The notes: generated by a model from the sequence alone, not told the origin. A stretch of DNA of 9,877 nucleotides from Candidatus Krumholzibacteriota bacterium (GCA_030613345.1 JAUWMD010000079.1:1-9877); one strand, 5' to 3'. Shown: positions 1 to 5,779, counted from the stretch's first letter. Numbers and translations: made by a program.

Positions 1-62
1 CCCATCCCGCCCCGGCCGAGTTCTTCAAGGATTTTGTAATGTGAGACGGTTTTGCCGATCAT
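1..62 (-). CDS. Serine/threonine protein kinase, N-terminus only (runs off left edge)
   Basis: Reading the minus strand from the ATG at 62-60 gives about 20 residues beginning MIGKTVSHYKILEELGRGG, then M and the start of G, before the window ends. This is the characteristic opening of bacterial Hanks-type (PknB-like) Ser/Thr kinases. LGRGGMG matches the start of the glycine-rich ATP-binding P-loop (GxGxxG), and HYKILEELG is its first beta strand. A plausible ribosome binding site (AAGG at 74-71) lies 8 nt upstream of the ATG. Family knowledge: such kinases phosphorylate Ser/Thr using ATP, and in FCB-type genomes they often carry C-terminal sensor or WD40/TPR parts, none of which can be seen here. 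The assignment rests on a short peptide, but a very distinctive one. Confidence 0.8.
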   Translation of the reverse strand, partial: MIGKTVSHYKILEELGRGGM

Positions 63-176
63 GACGGTCGCCTTACATATCGCTTGTTTTGTGATATCCC
101 CGTATGCATGAGCCCTGATGTTTCGGAAGAAGGGTACACTATCCGGCCTGCCGTACGATAGCATTACTCACTTTGT

Positions 177-197
177 AATTGAATTGACAATCTGCCA
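177..197. repeat. 21-bp repeat, copy A (dyad core), between kinase and solenoid gene
   Basis: The plus-strand sequence AATTGAATTGACAATCTGCC plus one more base recurs exactly at 3563-3583. Read on the minus strand, the core is an imperfect dyad of TTGT, C, AATT, C, AATT, ACAA. Here the dyad is followed by AAGTGAG, whereas the other copy continues into a longer palindrome arm. It lies about 115 bp upstream of the kinase start and 64 bp downstream of the solenoid gene stop. It could be an operator or a recombination scar. Confidence 0.7.
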
Positions 198-205
198 GCC
201 CTGTT

Positions 206-225
206 CCCGGCCGGCTCCGGCCGGG
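206..225 (-). terminator. GC-rich hairpin downstream of the solenoid gene (candidate terminator)
   Basis: CCCGGCCGG (206-214) and CCGGCCGGG (217-225) are perfect 9-bp inverted arms with a 2-nt centre, giving a strong hairpin with a practical loop of 4-6 nt. It lies 35 bp past the stop codon at 261-263. A second short dyad (GCCGG-A-CCGGC) follows the stop even more closely, at about 233-243. No T tract follows on the minus strand, so it is not a classical intrinsic terminator. It may instead stabilise the mRNA 3' end or assist Rho-dependent termination. Confidence 0.4.
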
Positions 226-260
226 ATGGATGCCGGACCGGCGTATTAATGAAAGGGAAT

Positions 261-1478
261 TCACAGGTGCCCGCCGAGGATCCTGTTGACGAACCGGTCG
301 CTGGAACCCTCGCCGGCGACCAGCTTTCGGATGCGCTCAAGAGTCTCCTGCGTGCACCCCGCGTTTCCGGCGGCTTTCATCGTGTATTCGTAGGCGTCCA
401 TCACGTCCTGCCCGATGATCTCATAACCGTAGCCCCTGGTGAGCCACCGGAGGGCTGCAATGCCCGCTTCCACGGCGAATCGGGGCTCCGACTCCGCCGT
501 ATCCCGGGCCGCCCGGGTCAGGGTCCTCGGATCGCACGGCGAGCGGTTGGCCAGTTCGATCGCCTCGTCATGGAATCCCATCGATCTGGCCGATGCAAAC
601 CACTTTCCCTCATCGCCGGGCGTGCTTTCAACAAGGTCGTTCAGGATATCAAGCGGATCCCTGTTCGGGTATTTTTTGACGACGGCGCGAAATGTCGCCA
701 GATAGGTCGTTTTCCTATTCGCCTCGATGGCGTAGCGGTTGTACGCCTCATCGGCCAGGCCGCTCGAGAGCAGGATCTCCTCGCACGCTTCGCTGATGAC
801 CCGGTCGGATTCATTCGGTCCCCGTGTATCCTCCGCGTAGCGTAACGCTTCTGCCTTCCTGCCCATCGCCAGCAGCGCCCTGACTCCGAATTTCCGGTAG
901 TGCCAGAACTTGTGAGGCTCGAGCTCGAGCAGCTCCATGATCTCCTCATGCCGCCCGGCCTTGAGAAGGGCGCTCAGGCAGGCGGGGGTTCCGTCGAAGT
1001 AGCCCCGCAGCCGCGGATCCGGTCCCCAGGCGGCCCGCGCGATACCGATGAACTCATCCGCCTGGCGGGATGCCCTCTCGGGGGTGACGCACAGTTCTCC
1101 CCAGTATTCGGGAAGCAGTTCGAGATAGGGGATATCATCGTCCGACACCGCCTGCCAGAGACGGTCCAGCCATCTGTCGCGCAGCCCGTCTTCAGCAGGG
1201 GCCGCGGCGATGACCTGCGCAAGCGCGGCGACGGCCCTGTAGACCGCCATGCCGATGGCGCCCGATGAGCTGTCCACGTGCCCGAGCGCCGGCGATACCT
1301 TCTCGAGGAAGATCACAGCCCCCTCGGCGCCTAGGACGGGGTCCCGGCGGGCGACCTTCCTGATCTCCGACACCGCTTCCCTGACGCGCTTGACGGCCAG
1401 GCGCGACCCCCGCCAGCCATAGGCGTTTTTACGGAAGCGGGCGCGGAAGACCCATTTATGTCTCGCAGGATTTCCCAT
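261..1478 (-). CDS. Conserved alpha-solenoid (TPR-like) protein, second gene of SWIM operon
   Basis: 405 residues starting with ATG at 1478-1476, preceded by AGGAGG (1494-1489) 10 nt upstream, inside the end of the SWIM gene. I recognise it as a conserved but functionally uncharacterised bacterial family. Its basic N-terminus contains KWVFRARFRKNAYGW, followed by a long all-helical body. Residues about 165-260 read like TPR-style helical pairs (SALLKAGRHEEIMELLEL, then VRALLAMGRKAEALRYAED), and YLATFRAVVKKYPNRDP is a further conserved stretch. There is no signal peptide or membrane segment, so it should be cytoplasmic. It starts 4 nt after the SWIM gene stop, so the two are very likely co-transcribed and translationally coupled, and they may work together. 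The basic N-terminus might bind nucleic acid, but that is speculation. The gene looks intact and ends in TGA at 263-261. Confidence 0.85.
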   Translation of the reverse strand: MGNPARHKWVFRARFRKNAYGWRGSRLAVKRVREAVSEIRKVARRDPVLGAEGAVIFLEKVSPALGHVDSSSGAIGMAVYRAVAALAQVIAAAPAEDGLRDRWLDRLWQAVSDDDIPYLELLPEYWGELCVTPERASRQADEFIGIARAAWGPDPRLRGYFDGTPACLSALLKAGRHEEIMELLELEPHKFWHYRKFGVRALLAMGRKAEALRYAEDTRGPNESDRVISEACEEILLSSGLADEAYNRYAIEANRKTTYLATFRAVVKKYPNRDPLDILNDLVESTPGDEGKWFASARSMGFHDEAIELANRSPCDPRTLTRAARDTAESEPRFAVEAGIAALRWLTRGYGYEIIGQDVMDAYEYTMKAAGNAGCTQETLERIRKLVAGEGSSDRFVNRILGGHL

Positions 1479-1482
1479 AGTG

Positions 1483-3396
1483 TCAGCGCCTCCTCTTTAC
1501 GACCGGCTTGCCGCCAAGAGTGTCGAGGATTTCCATCAGCCGCCGCTTCCGGCTGTGCTCTTTTCGCAGTCCCTCGACGTACAGATTCCATTCCGCCTGC
1601 CTTTTCTCACGGACCATGACTTTTTGTGCTTTTTGCAGGTATATGGCCGCCTCCCGGTATGCGCTGGGCTTGATCTCACTGATAAATCGCTCGGCGTAGT
1701 TTTTCCAGATCGCCACCGCCCGGTCCGGCGCGTGGTTCTGGATCGCCGTGGCAACGTCGTCTTCATCGACATCGTGCCATCCGAACCGTTTCCCTGGAAG
1801 CTTGTCGTACCAGCGCAGCACCTGGTCGGGCTTTTTCTCCAGGATGCCGATCTCTATCAGTTCATTGAACATGGGAAATTTCCTGCCCTGAAATGTCCCG
1901 GGCGCATCGAGACCGGATTCGGGAAGGGGCCAGCCTTTCTGCTCCCAGGGAAGCCCGCCGTTTTCCAGGTAAGCGAGGAGAGATCCGCGGAATTTCGTCC
2001 ATACCTTGATCTTTGATGCGATCTTCTTGCAGTCCTTGAAGACCTCCGTGGACGGATAACGGATGAATTTTTCGGCCTGCATGGCCGCAACGACCGGCCA
2101 GTTTCTCTTACGGGAGTGGATCTCCCTCAGTCTGTCACGCAGGTTCGCCGCGATACCGGGCCAATCCTTCCCGGTGGCATGTACGCCTTCCTTGATCCAG
2201 CGCTCGGCTTCCTCCCGGCGGCGCGCCGCCATCAGCAGTTTGACGAGGCGTTCGTAGGACCCCGTCTTTCGGGCTTCGGCCTGGCAGAGCGGAATGATCT
2301 CGTCCTTTCGGTCCGCCCGCTCGAGGGCGTGGATGGCCCAGTCGCTGAGCTGGTCCCTGGCGTAGCTGCGGCTGAATCCGTCTGCGATGTTGACACCTTT
2401 CGATCCGCTCAGCCTTTTCAGCAGCCGGTCCGCCAGCGAGTTCCAGGCCGCCCTGGAGTGTTTTCGATTGAGGTAGTCGAAAAAGTCCGTAAATATATCG
2501 AAATCATCCTTGAGCACGACATCCACGGCCCAGGACAGCTTGTCGGCGGGATTCATGGAAGACTGATCCAGCGCCTTTACTACCAAAGGCATGCAGCATG
2601 CGAGTTCCATCGCGGTTTCGCCTTCATCATGGCTCATTTCCACCTGATCTGTGCCGGACTTCATCAATTCCTCGCCGAGGCCGAGTGTTTCGTCGGCGTA
2701 TCCGGCCTTGAGCAGAGTTTCCAGCCCTGTGCGGATGCCTGAATAGTCCGGTGTGTAACCCCCGCCATGCCAGTGATTCTGCCAGCCGGGCTCTTCACCG
2801 ATATCCCGGATCTCCAGGCTCAGGCGCCTGACCATGGATCTTACGTCTCCCGATGCGATCCGCCGCCGTTCGACCAGTTCCCGCGCCGCTTCAGGGTATT
2901 TTCCCGCGATTTCATGGATCAGCTCGATGAGCTGGGCCTTTGTCCTGTCCTTGATCAACTCGCCAATTTCGATTCTGTCATCCTCGGACAGGAAGGTGTC
3001 GTCATCGTCATCGTCCGGTTCATCATGAAGGTCATCAAAATCGAGCAGTTCCAACCGTTCGTCGTCCTTTTTCGCTCTGGGAACGCGCATTTTGTTTTCG
3101 ATCCGCTCCATATATTCGATCACAACGGCCACTCCGTGCTTGCAGTTTTCTTCATAGGGGCAGGTGCATATCGATTCCGGAAGGCAGTCCTCATCCATGG
3201 CGACCATGGTCGCGTATCGATCCGAACCGTCCACCCAGGCGAGCAGGACGCAGTCGTCCGTTATTGTCAGGCCTGACACGCGGCCCAGCTGCTGGTAGCT
3301 CCGGCCCCGGCCGACGATGCGGCTCCCCGCCCATCGGTTGAGATCCTTCCGCGTAAGGGCGGCATAACGATCCGATGGCTTTTTCCTCCGAGGCAT
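1483..3396 (-). CDS. SWIM zinc-finger domain protein with C-terminal helical repeats
   Basis: 637 residues from the ATG at 3396-3394. An in-frame GTG at 3402 is possible, but the AGGA at 3408-3405 sits 8 nt from the ATG and only 2 nt from the GTG. The zinc-binding SWIM signature CxCx5CxH is clear: C77, C79, C85 and H87 in CTCPYEENCKH, preceded by a small beta-rich segment (residues 20-75) usual for this domain. A very acidic linker (about residues 115-140, run DDDDDD) follows, then a long alpha-helical solenoid of TPR/HEAT type (about 190-600; for example RLVKLLMAARRREEAERWI), ending in a basic KRRR tail. Family knowledge: SWIM domains chelate zinc and mediate DNA or protein contacts, and in bacteria occur in SWI2/SNF2-associated and stand-alone proteins. 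No helicase or nuclease domain is visible, so the function is unknown. It is the first gene of a two-gene operon. Confidence 0.88.
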   Translation of the reverse strand: MPRRKKPSDRYAALTRKDLNRWAGSRIVGRGRSYQQLGRVSGLTITDDCVLLAWVDGSDRYATMVAMDEDCLPESICTCPYEENCKHGVAVVIEYMERIENKMRVPRAKKDDERLELLDFDDLHDEPDDDDDDTFLSEDDRIEIGELIKDRTKAQLIELIHEIAGKYPEAARELVERRRIASGDVRSMVRRLSLEIRDIGEEPGWQNHWHGGGYTPDYSGIRTGLETLLKAGYADETLGLGEELMKSGTDQVEMSHDEGETAMELACCMPLVVKALDQSSMNPADKLSWAVDVVLKDDFDIFTDFFDYLNRKHSRAAWNSLADRLLKRLSGSKGVNIADGFSRSYARDQLSDWAIHALERADRKDEIIPLCQAEARKTGSYERLVKLLMAARRREEAERWIKEGVHATGKDWPGIAANLRDRLREIHSRKRNWPVVAAMQAEKFIRYPSTEVFKDCKKIASKIKVWTKFRGSLLAYLENGGLPWEQKGWPLPESGLDAPGTFQGRKFPMFNELIEIGILEKKPDQVLRWYDKLPGKRFGWHDVDEDDVATAIQNHAPDRAVAIWKNYAERFISEIKPSAYREAAIYLQKAQKVMVREKRQAEWNLYVEGLRKEHSRKRRLMEILDTLGGKPVVKRRR

Positions 3397-3450
3397 ATGC
3401 ACCGTCCTGTCGAAGTCTCCTTGAAATTTCCAGAAGAACAGATATATCGT

Positions 3451-3478
3451 GCTATATCATATGCGAGTATACAATCAA
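3451..3478 (-). promoter_or_regulatory. Candidate promoter of the SWIM/solenoid operon
   Basis: On the minus strand, TTGATT (3478-3473) and TATAGC (3456-3451) are separated by 16 bp. This would give a leader of about 50 nt before the SWIM start. The -10 region overlaps a small inverted repeat, GATATA (3441-3446) and TATATC (3453-3458), that could be a regulator site. The match to consensus is moderate. The surrounding AT-rich patch stands out in an otherwise GC-rich region. Confidence 0.45.
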
Positions 3479-3551
3479 GATGATTTCATCGCCGGCGGGG
3501 ATAAATGGACGCCCGGGCCGGTATATTTCACCAGTCGCACCGATTATCGCC

Positions 3552-3583
3552 GGCAGATTGTAAATTGAATTGACAATCTGCCA
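3552..3583. repeat. 31-bp palindrome containing copy B of the 21-bp repeat
   Basis: GGCAGATTGT (3552-3561) and ACAATCTGCC (3573-3582) are perfect 10-bp inverted arms around an 11-nt centre. That centre is itself nearly symmetric (AATT-G-AATT). The stretch 3563-3583 is identical to 177-197. It lies 31 bp beyond the stop of the HTH gene and about 170 bp upstream of the SWIM start. No T run follows on the minus strand, which argues against an intrinsic terminator. An operator for the SWIM operon or a cassette boundary are the better readings. Confidence 0.75.
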
Positions 3584-3613
3584 CTGACGGACGGAAAAAA
3601 TGAAGTTCGCGGG

Positions 3614-4021
3614 TCAGAATCCGGCTCGCTCGGCAAGCTCGCGGTTGGCTTTCCGCCACCTGGCCACCCAGCGCTCGATCCCGAGAAAACGAAAGTATTT
3701 TCGCGCCATCTCGGGGTCGAACGATCGCAGTTCGCCGTTCTCTATCGCTTTGAGTCTGTACTGGGGAATCTTCAGCTGCTTTGCCGCGTCTTTCAGGCTC
3801 AAGCCCGACTTCTCGCGCTCGCGTTCGCAGCGGACCCGCAGCGGAGACCACCGGACGGTCTTCTCGATTGATTCGGCGGTGATAAACGGATTCTCACCGA
3901 ATGAGTCATCAAACACTTCGAGCATCATGCCCGTAACGAAATCGACTTCCTCATCCGTAAGCAGGCTCGTCTTCCGACGAAGCTTCTTTTTGATCGATGC
4001 CTGAATATCATTCTTGTCCAT
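3614..4021 (-). CDS. Helix-turn-helix (Xre-like) DNA-binding protein, third gene of vapBC-1 operon
   Basis: 135 residues. The ATG at 4021-4019 directly abuts the vapC stop (TGAATG), so the gene is almost certainly translated from the vapBC message. Residues 1-55 are a charged helical N-terminal region. Residues about 61-115 form a five-helix HTH domain: LRVRCEREREKSGLSLKDAA, then KQLKIPQYRLKAIENGE as the turn and recognition helix, which is the classical Xre/Cro pattern (SLKDAAKQL ... RLKAIENG). A short basic tail (RWRKANRELAERAGF) follows. Most Xre proteins act as repressors. Here it could regulate its own operon, the nearby dyad sites, or act as an accessory antitoxin; these roles are inference. 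No counterpart follows the second vapBC copy. Confidence 0.82.
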   Translation of the reverse strand: MDKNDIQASIKKKLRRKTSLLTDEEVDFVTGMMLEVFDDSFGENPFITAESIEKTVRWSPLRVRCEREREKSGLSLKDAAKQLKIPQYRLKAIENGELRSFDPEMARKYFRFLGIERWVARWRKANRELAERAGF

Positions 4022-4438
4022 TCAGCCCTTCCTCGGTTTGTGAAGTTCCAGATCAAGGAGCTTCGAGTAATTCGTGAAGTCCTTGTCCGTTGTAAACACG
4101 GCAGCCGAATGCCGTATCGCAACAGCGCATATCAGGAAATCAACATGGGATCCCTGAATCCCTTTCTTGCGGCATGTGTTATAGACCCGCGCCGCCTCTT
4201 CGAAATCAGCCTGGACGATCTGCAGGTCATCAAAGGCAGCAAGGTGTTGCCTCACCACCTCGAATTCAGCCGGATCGGGAATACTGGAAAGGATCTCCTG
4301 GCGAACCGGACCGATAAGAACGGCGCGAAGTTCCTTGACAAGCTCGGACAGTTCGTCGATCAGAACCTGTTCTTTCGGCCCGGGACGCTTCCGACGGAGC
4401 GCGAGCGACCAGATCGTCGTGTCCACAAGGACCATCAC
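4022..4438 (-). CDS. vapC: VapC-type PIN-domain ribonuclease toxin, copy 1
   Basis: 138 residues spanning a whole PIN domain. The acidic catalytic set is visible: D6 in VLVDT, E48 in VRQEIL, D100 in HVDFLICA, and D118/D120 in TTDKDF. Family knowledge: VapC toxins are Mg2+-dependent endoribonucleases, usually cutting tRNA or rRNA, and are neutralised by VapB. The GTG at 4438-4436 is taken as the start because the duplicate at 8849 begins with GTG at the aligned position. An internal ATG follows as codon 2. The start overlaps the vapB stop by 4 nt (GTGA), indicating coupled translation. It differs from the second VapC at 17 of 138 positions, none of them catalytic, so both look functional. Confidence 0.92.
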   Translation of the reverse strand: MMVLVDTTIWSLALRRKRPGPKEQVLIDELSELVKELRAVLIGPVRQEILSSIPDPAEFEVVRQHLAAFDDLQIVQADFEEAARVYNTCRKKGIQGSHVDFLICAVAIRHSAAVFTTDKDFTNYSKLLDLELHKPRKG

Positions 4439-4635
4439 GACCTCGTCCGCCCCTTCTTATGGTCGTATTCCGGGTCGAACTCTACGGAGCCGAACAGCTT
4501 CAGTATTTTCTTCTGCCTGCGACGTTGAATAAATTCACGCAACGCTTCATTGACCGTGGCCTTCTTCGTCTTGAGACCCCCGGCCTTCAGCGCATCGGCA
4601 AGCAGCTTTTCATCAATGGAAAGGTTGGTCGCCAT
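4435..4635 (-). CDS. vapB: VapB-type antitoxin, copy 1
   Basis: 66 residues from the ATG at 4635-4633, with an excellent ribosome binding site AGGAGGG (4649-4643) 7 nt upstream. The N-terminal part (MATNLSIDEKLLADALKAGG ... ATVNEALREFI) has the ribbon-helix-helix-like pattern of VapB antitoxins. The basic, flexible C-terminus (FGSVEFDPEYDHKKGR) is the segment that typically wraps around VapC to block its active site. Family knowledge: VapB binds the toxin and, alone or with VapC, represses the operon. It is the first gene of the vapB-vapC-HTH operon and about 86% identical to the second copy. Confidence 0.92.
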   Translation of the reverse strand: MATNLSIDEKLLADALKAGGLKTKKATVNEALREFIQRRRQKKILKLFGSVEFDPEYDHKKGRTRS

Positions 4636-4650
4636 TATTTCGCCCTCCTG

Positions 4651-4687
4651 TTACACATAACATCACACAAACGCATGTGTAAGTCAA
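4651..4687 (-). promoter_or_regulatory. vapBC-1 promoter with overlapping three-half-site operator
   Basis: The minus strand carries TTGACT (4687-4682) and a weak -10, GATGTT (4664-4659), with 17-bp spacing. Overlapping these are a perfect 8-bp inverted repeat, TTACACAT (4651-4658) and ATGTGTAA (4675-4682), and an internal third half-site, TCACACA (4663-4669), 12 bp from the first. The same geometry occurs at the other vapBC copy. The position fits autorepression by VapB/VapBC, the standard mode of control for this family. Confidence 0.75.
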
Positions 4688-4702
4688 GCGCTGTATCTGC
4701 TT

Positions 4703-4730
4703 GCCGGATCGACGATCGGGTTGATCCGGC
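4703..4730 (-). terminator. Hairpin immediately after the pRiA4b-family gene
   Basis: GCCGGATC (4703-4710) and GATCCGGC (4723-4730) are perfect 8-bp inverted arms around a 12-nt loop, starting 2 nt after the stop codon at 4735-4733. No T tract follows on the minus strand, so intrinsic termination is uncertain. It may insulate the vapBC-1 promoter that begins 15 bp further on. Confidence 0.45.
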
Positions 4731-4732
4731 GC

Positions 4733-5314
4733 TCATTCCTCGAACAAAGACTCCATCCGTTCCCCGGGATCGTCGAACTTCACGTCCTTCGGGTCGAAAT
4801 CATCCGGGTCGAAGGATCCGCCGCACCATTCCAGGAATTCTTCGTGTTCCTCGTCGTTCGGATCCGCGATTGCCTCAAGAAATCTCTCGAATCCGGGGAT
4901 GCTCCCGCAATCCTCGGGCGGACATCTGCGCGCGCCGTCGACGCAGCAGGGATAGGCAGCGCCCGGCTCCGCCAACGAGACCTGCTCGAGGAGCACGGCA
5001 TGGCGCCACGAATCCCCGAAATCGTATTCGTAGACCAATCGGTCGCCGGGGTCTCTGAAGCGCCTGTTGATCTTGTGTCTCCAACCTGGAAGAATGTCCA
5101 GTTCACCATCCGGATCCGGGATGCCGATCTCGATACGGCCCTTCTTCGGGTCGTGGATCTCGAACATATGAAGGTGGGAGTCCGTCCAGCCCATGGAGTC
5201 CTGAATGGCTACGTGGAGGTCCCAGAAGGTATACTCCTCGGGAACCCGGATCCGGCGCCAGATCGGTGGCGATATCTCAAGCAATACGACCTTGAACTGT
5301 AGGATTTTTCTCAC
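4733..5314 (-). CDS. Plasmid pRiA4b ORF-3 family protein
   Basis: 193 residues from the GTG at 5314-5312, chosen because AGGAG (5325-5321) sits 6 nt upstream and family homology starts there (FKVVLLEISPPIWRRIRVP). A longer frame reaching 5410 has no ribosome binding site and its extra residues look non-homologous. Family hallmarks are PPIWRRI (16-22), FWDLHVAIQDSMGW (30-43), LHMFEI, and YDFGDSWRH (97-105). An acidic C-terminal region contains CPPEDCGSIPGF (131 onward). Cysteines 123, 124, 131 and 136 might bind metal. The molecular function of the family is not established; it is common on plasmids and other mobile DNA. No signal peptide. The gene appears to be a single transcription unit between the Fic remnant and vapBC-1. 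Confidence 0.88.
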   Translation of the reverse strand: MRKILQFKVVLLEISPPIWRRIRVPEEYTFWDLHVAIQDSMGWTDSHLHMFEIHDPKKGRIEIGIPDPDGELDILPGWRHKINRRFRDPGDRLVYEYDFGDSWRHAVLLEQVSLAEPGAAYPCCVDGARRCPPEDCGSIPGFERFLEAIADPNDEEHEEFLEWCGGSFDPDDFDPKDVKFDDPGERMESLFEE

Positions 5315-5341
5315 TGTTTTCTCCTGTCTCGCTTTGACGCC

Positions 5342-5370
5342 CTTATACCCTGACGCTTTTCGGCGATGTA
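5342..5370 (-). promoter_or_regulatory. Possible promoter of the pRiA4b-family gene
   Basis: A TATAAG element lies at 5347-5342 on the minus strand, 27 bp upstream of the GTG. The hexamer 17 bp upstream (TACATC, 5370-5365) is a poor -35 box, so the promoter may depend on an activator. The inverted repeat at 5373-5407 lies just upstream, where an activator would bind. Confidence 0.3.
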
Positions 5371-5372
5371 TC

Positions 5373-5407
5373 CATGAATATTCGGATTGTCGGCACGAAT
5401 ATTCATG
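5373..5407. promoter_or_regulatory. 12-bp-armed inverted repeat (candidate operator)
   Basis: CATGAATATTCG (5373-5384) and CGAATATTCATG (5396-5407) are perfect inverted arms with an 11-nt spacer. Each arm also contains the self-complementary octamer GAATATTC; the two octamers lie 21-22 bp apart, about two helical turns. The element lies between the stop of the Fic remnant (5411) and the pRiA4b-family gene, about 60-90 bp upstream of that start. There is no T tract, so an operator or recombination site is more likely than a terminator. Confidence 0.6.
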
Positions 5408-5410
5408 CAA

Positions 5411-5695
5411 TCAGCCTGGCAGCCCTGTCCCCTGGTTCATGATGTTCAGATAGCCGGCGTAGCTGAAAACCCGGTTACGCCTGCGGGAGGTCAGTTCCCG
5501 TACGATCCCCAGACGCTCCAGATTCCTCAGGCACTTGTTGACCGTGGCAGGAGCGATACCTGTCTTTTCCACCAACCAGCCGGAAGTCGTTATCGGACGA
5601 CCCATCAGAGCCCGATGAATCCGCAGTGTTGATACCGCTGCCCGGCCAAGGCTGCTGATTCTGCCGCGGTCCTCATCGGCAAGATCGACAATTGG
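5411..5695 (-). pseudogene. Fic-family protein remnant (C-terminal winged helix only)
   Basis: The open frame from 5695 to the TGA at 5413-5411 encodes about 94 residues matching the C-terminus of Fic-domain proteins: DEDRGRISSLGRAA, then a winged helix (SGWLVEKTGIAPATVNKCLR, then LERLGIVRELT), RRRNRVFSYAGYL and the typical end NIMNQGT. The frame is closed by TAA at 5698-5696. The catalytic Fic core (HxFx(D/E)GNGR motif) that should precede it is absent, because the neighbouring gene ends at 5780 and the 84 bp between hold no Fic coding. An intact family member is usually about 350-400 residues, so three quarters are missing. An internal ATG at 5605 could still express a 64-residue winged helix, but a decayed gene is the simpler reading. 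Confidence 0.75.
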
Positions 5696-5779
5696 TTAAA
5701 ATAGCAACCCCGGTTATTTCATTTTCGACGCTATTCTAAAATAAGCTCCCCGTTCAGGCTGTTGAACAGCAGACGGATG

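Larger units (their letters stand above)
4022..4731. repeat. Duplicated vapBC module, copy 1
   Basis: This segment aligns with 8433-9142 at a constant offset of 4411 bp: vapC stop, vapC start, vapB start, operator arms and -35 box all obey it. There is therefore no net insertion or deletion. Similarity is strong from the vapC stop to about 4691 and weaker (about 63% over 41 bp, mostly transitions) from there to 4731, just past the pRiA4b gene stop. Similarity ends abruptly at the vapC stop on the other side. Confidence 0.88.

Noticed and set aside
184..189. TTGACA in the plus-strand repeat as a -35 box for rightward transcription
   Set aside because: Neither copy has a plausible -10 about 17 bp downstream, and no plus-strand gene follows.
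249..845. Plus-strand open frame of 198 codons
   Set aside because: It lies antisense to the solenoid gene, has no family resemblance and no ribosome binding site, and arises from the GC-rich codon bias of the true minus-strand gene.
1480..3276. Several long plus-strand open frames (1480-2016, 2116-2742, 2767-3276)
   Set aside because: All are mirror frames of the SWIM gene, which has a clear domain motif and correct ribosome binding site context.
177..3583. Integron-type attC sites for the 21-bp repeats
   Set aside because: No GTTRRRY core or its complement at the expected position, and no integrase gene is visible.
4721..5302. Plus-strand open frame of 193 codons
   Set aside because: Antisense to the pRiA4b-family gene, whose translation shows recognisable conserved motifs.
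5696..5739. Imperfect inverted repeat TTAAAATAGC (5696-5705) and GCTATTCTAA (5730-5739) at the Fic truncation point
   Set aside because: One mismatch in ten, short, AT-rich, with no target duplication or transposase; not enough to call an insertion-element end.
5758..5770. Palindrome GCTGTTGAACAGC after the secreted-protein gene as a terminator
   Set aside because: Only a 5-bp stem with a 3-nt loop and no T tract directly after it.
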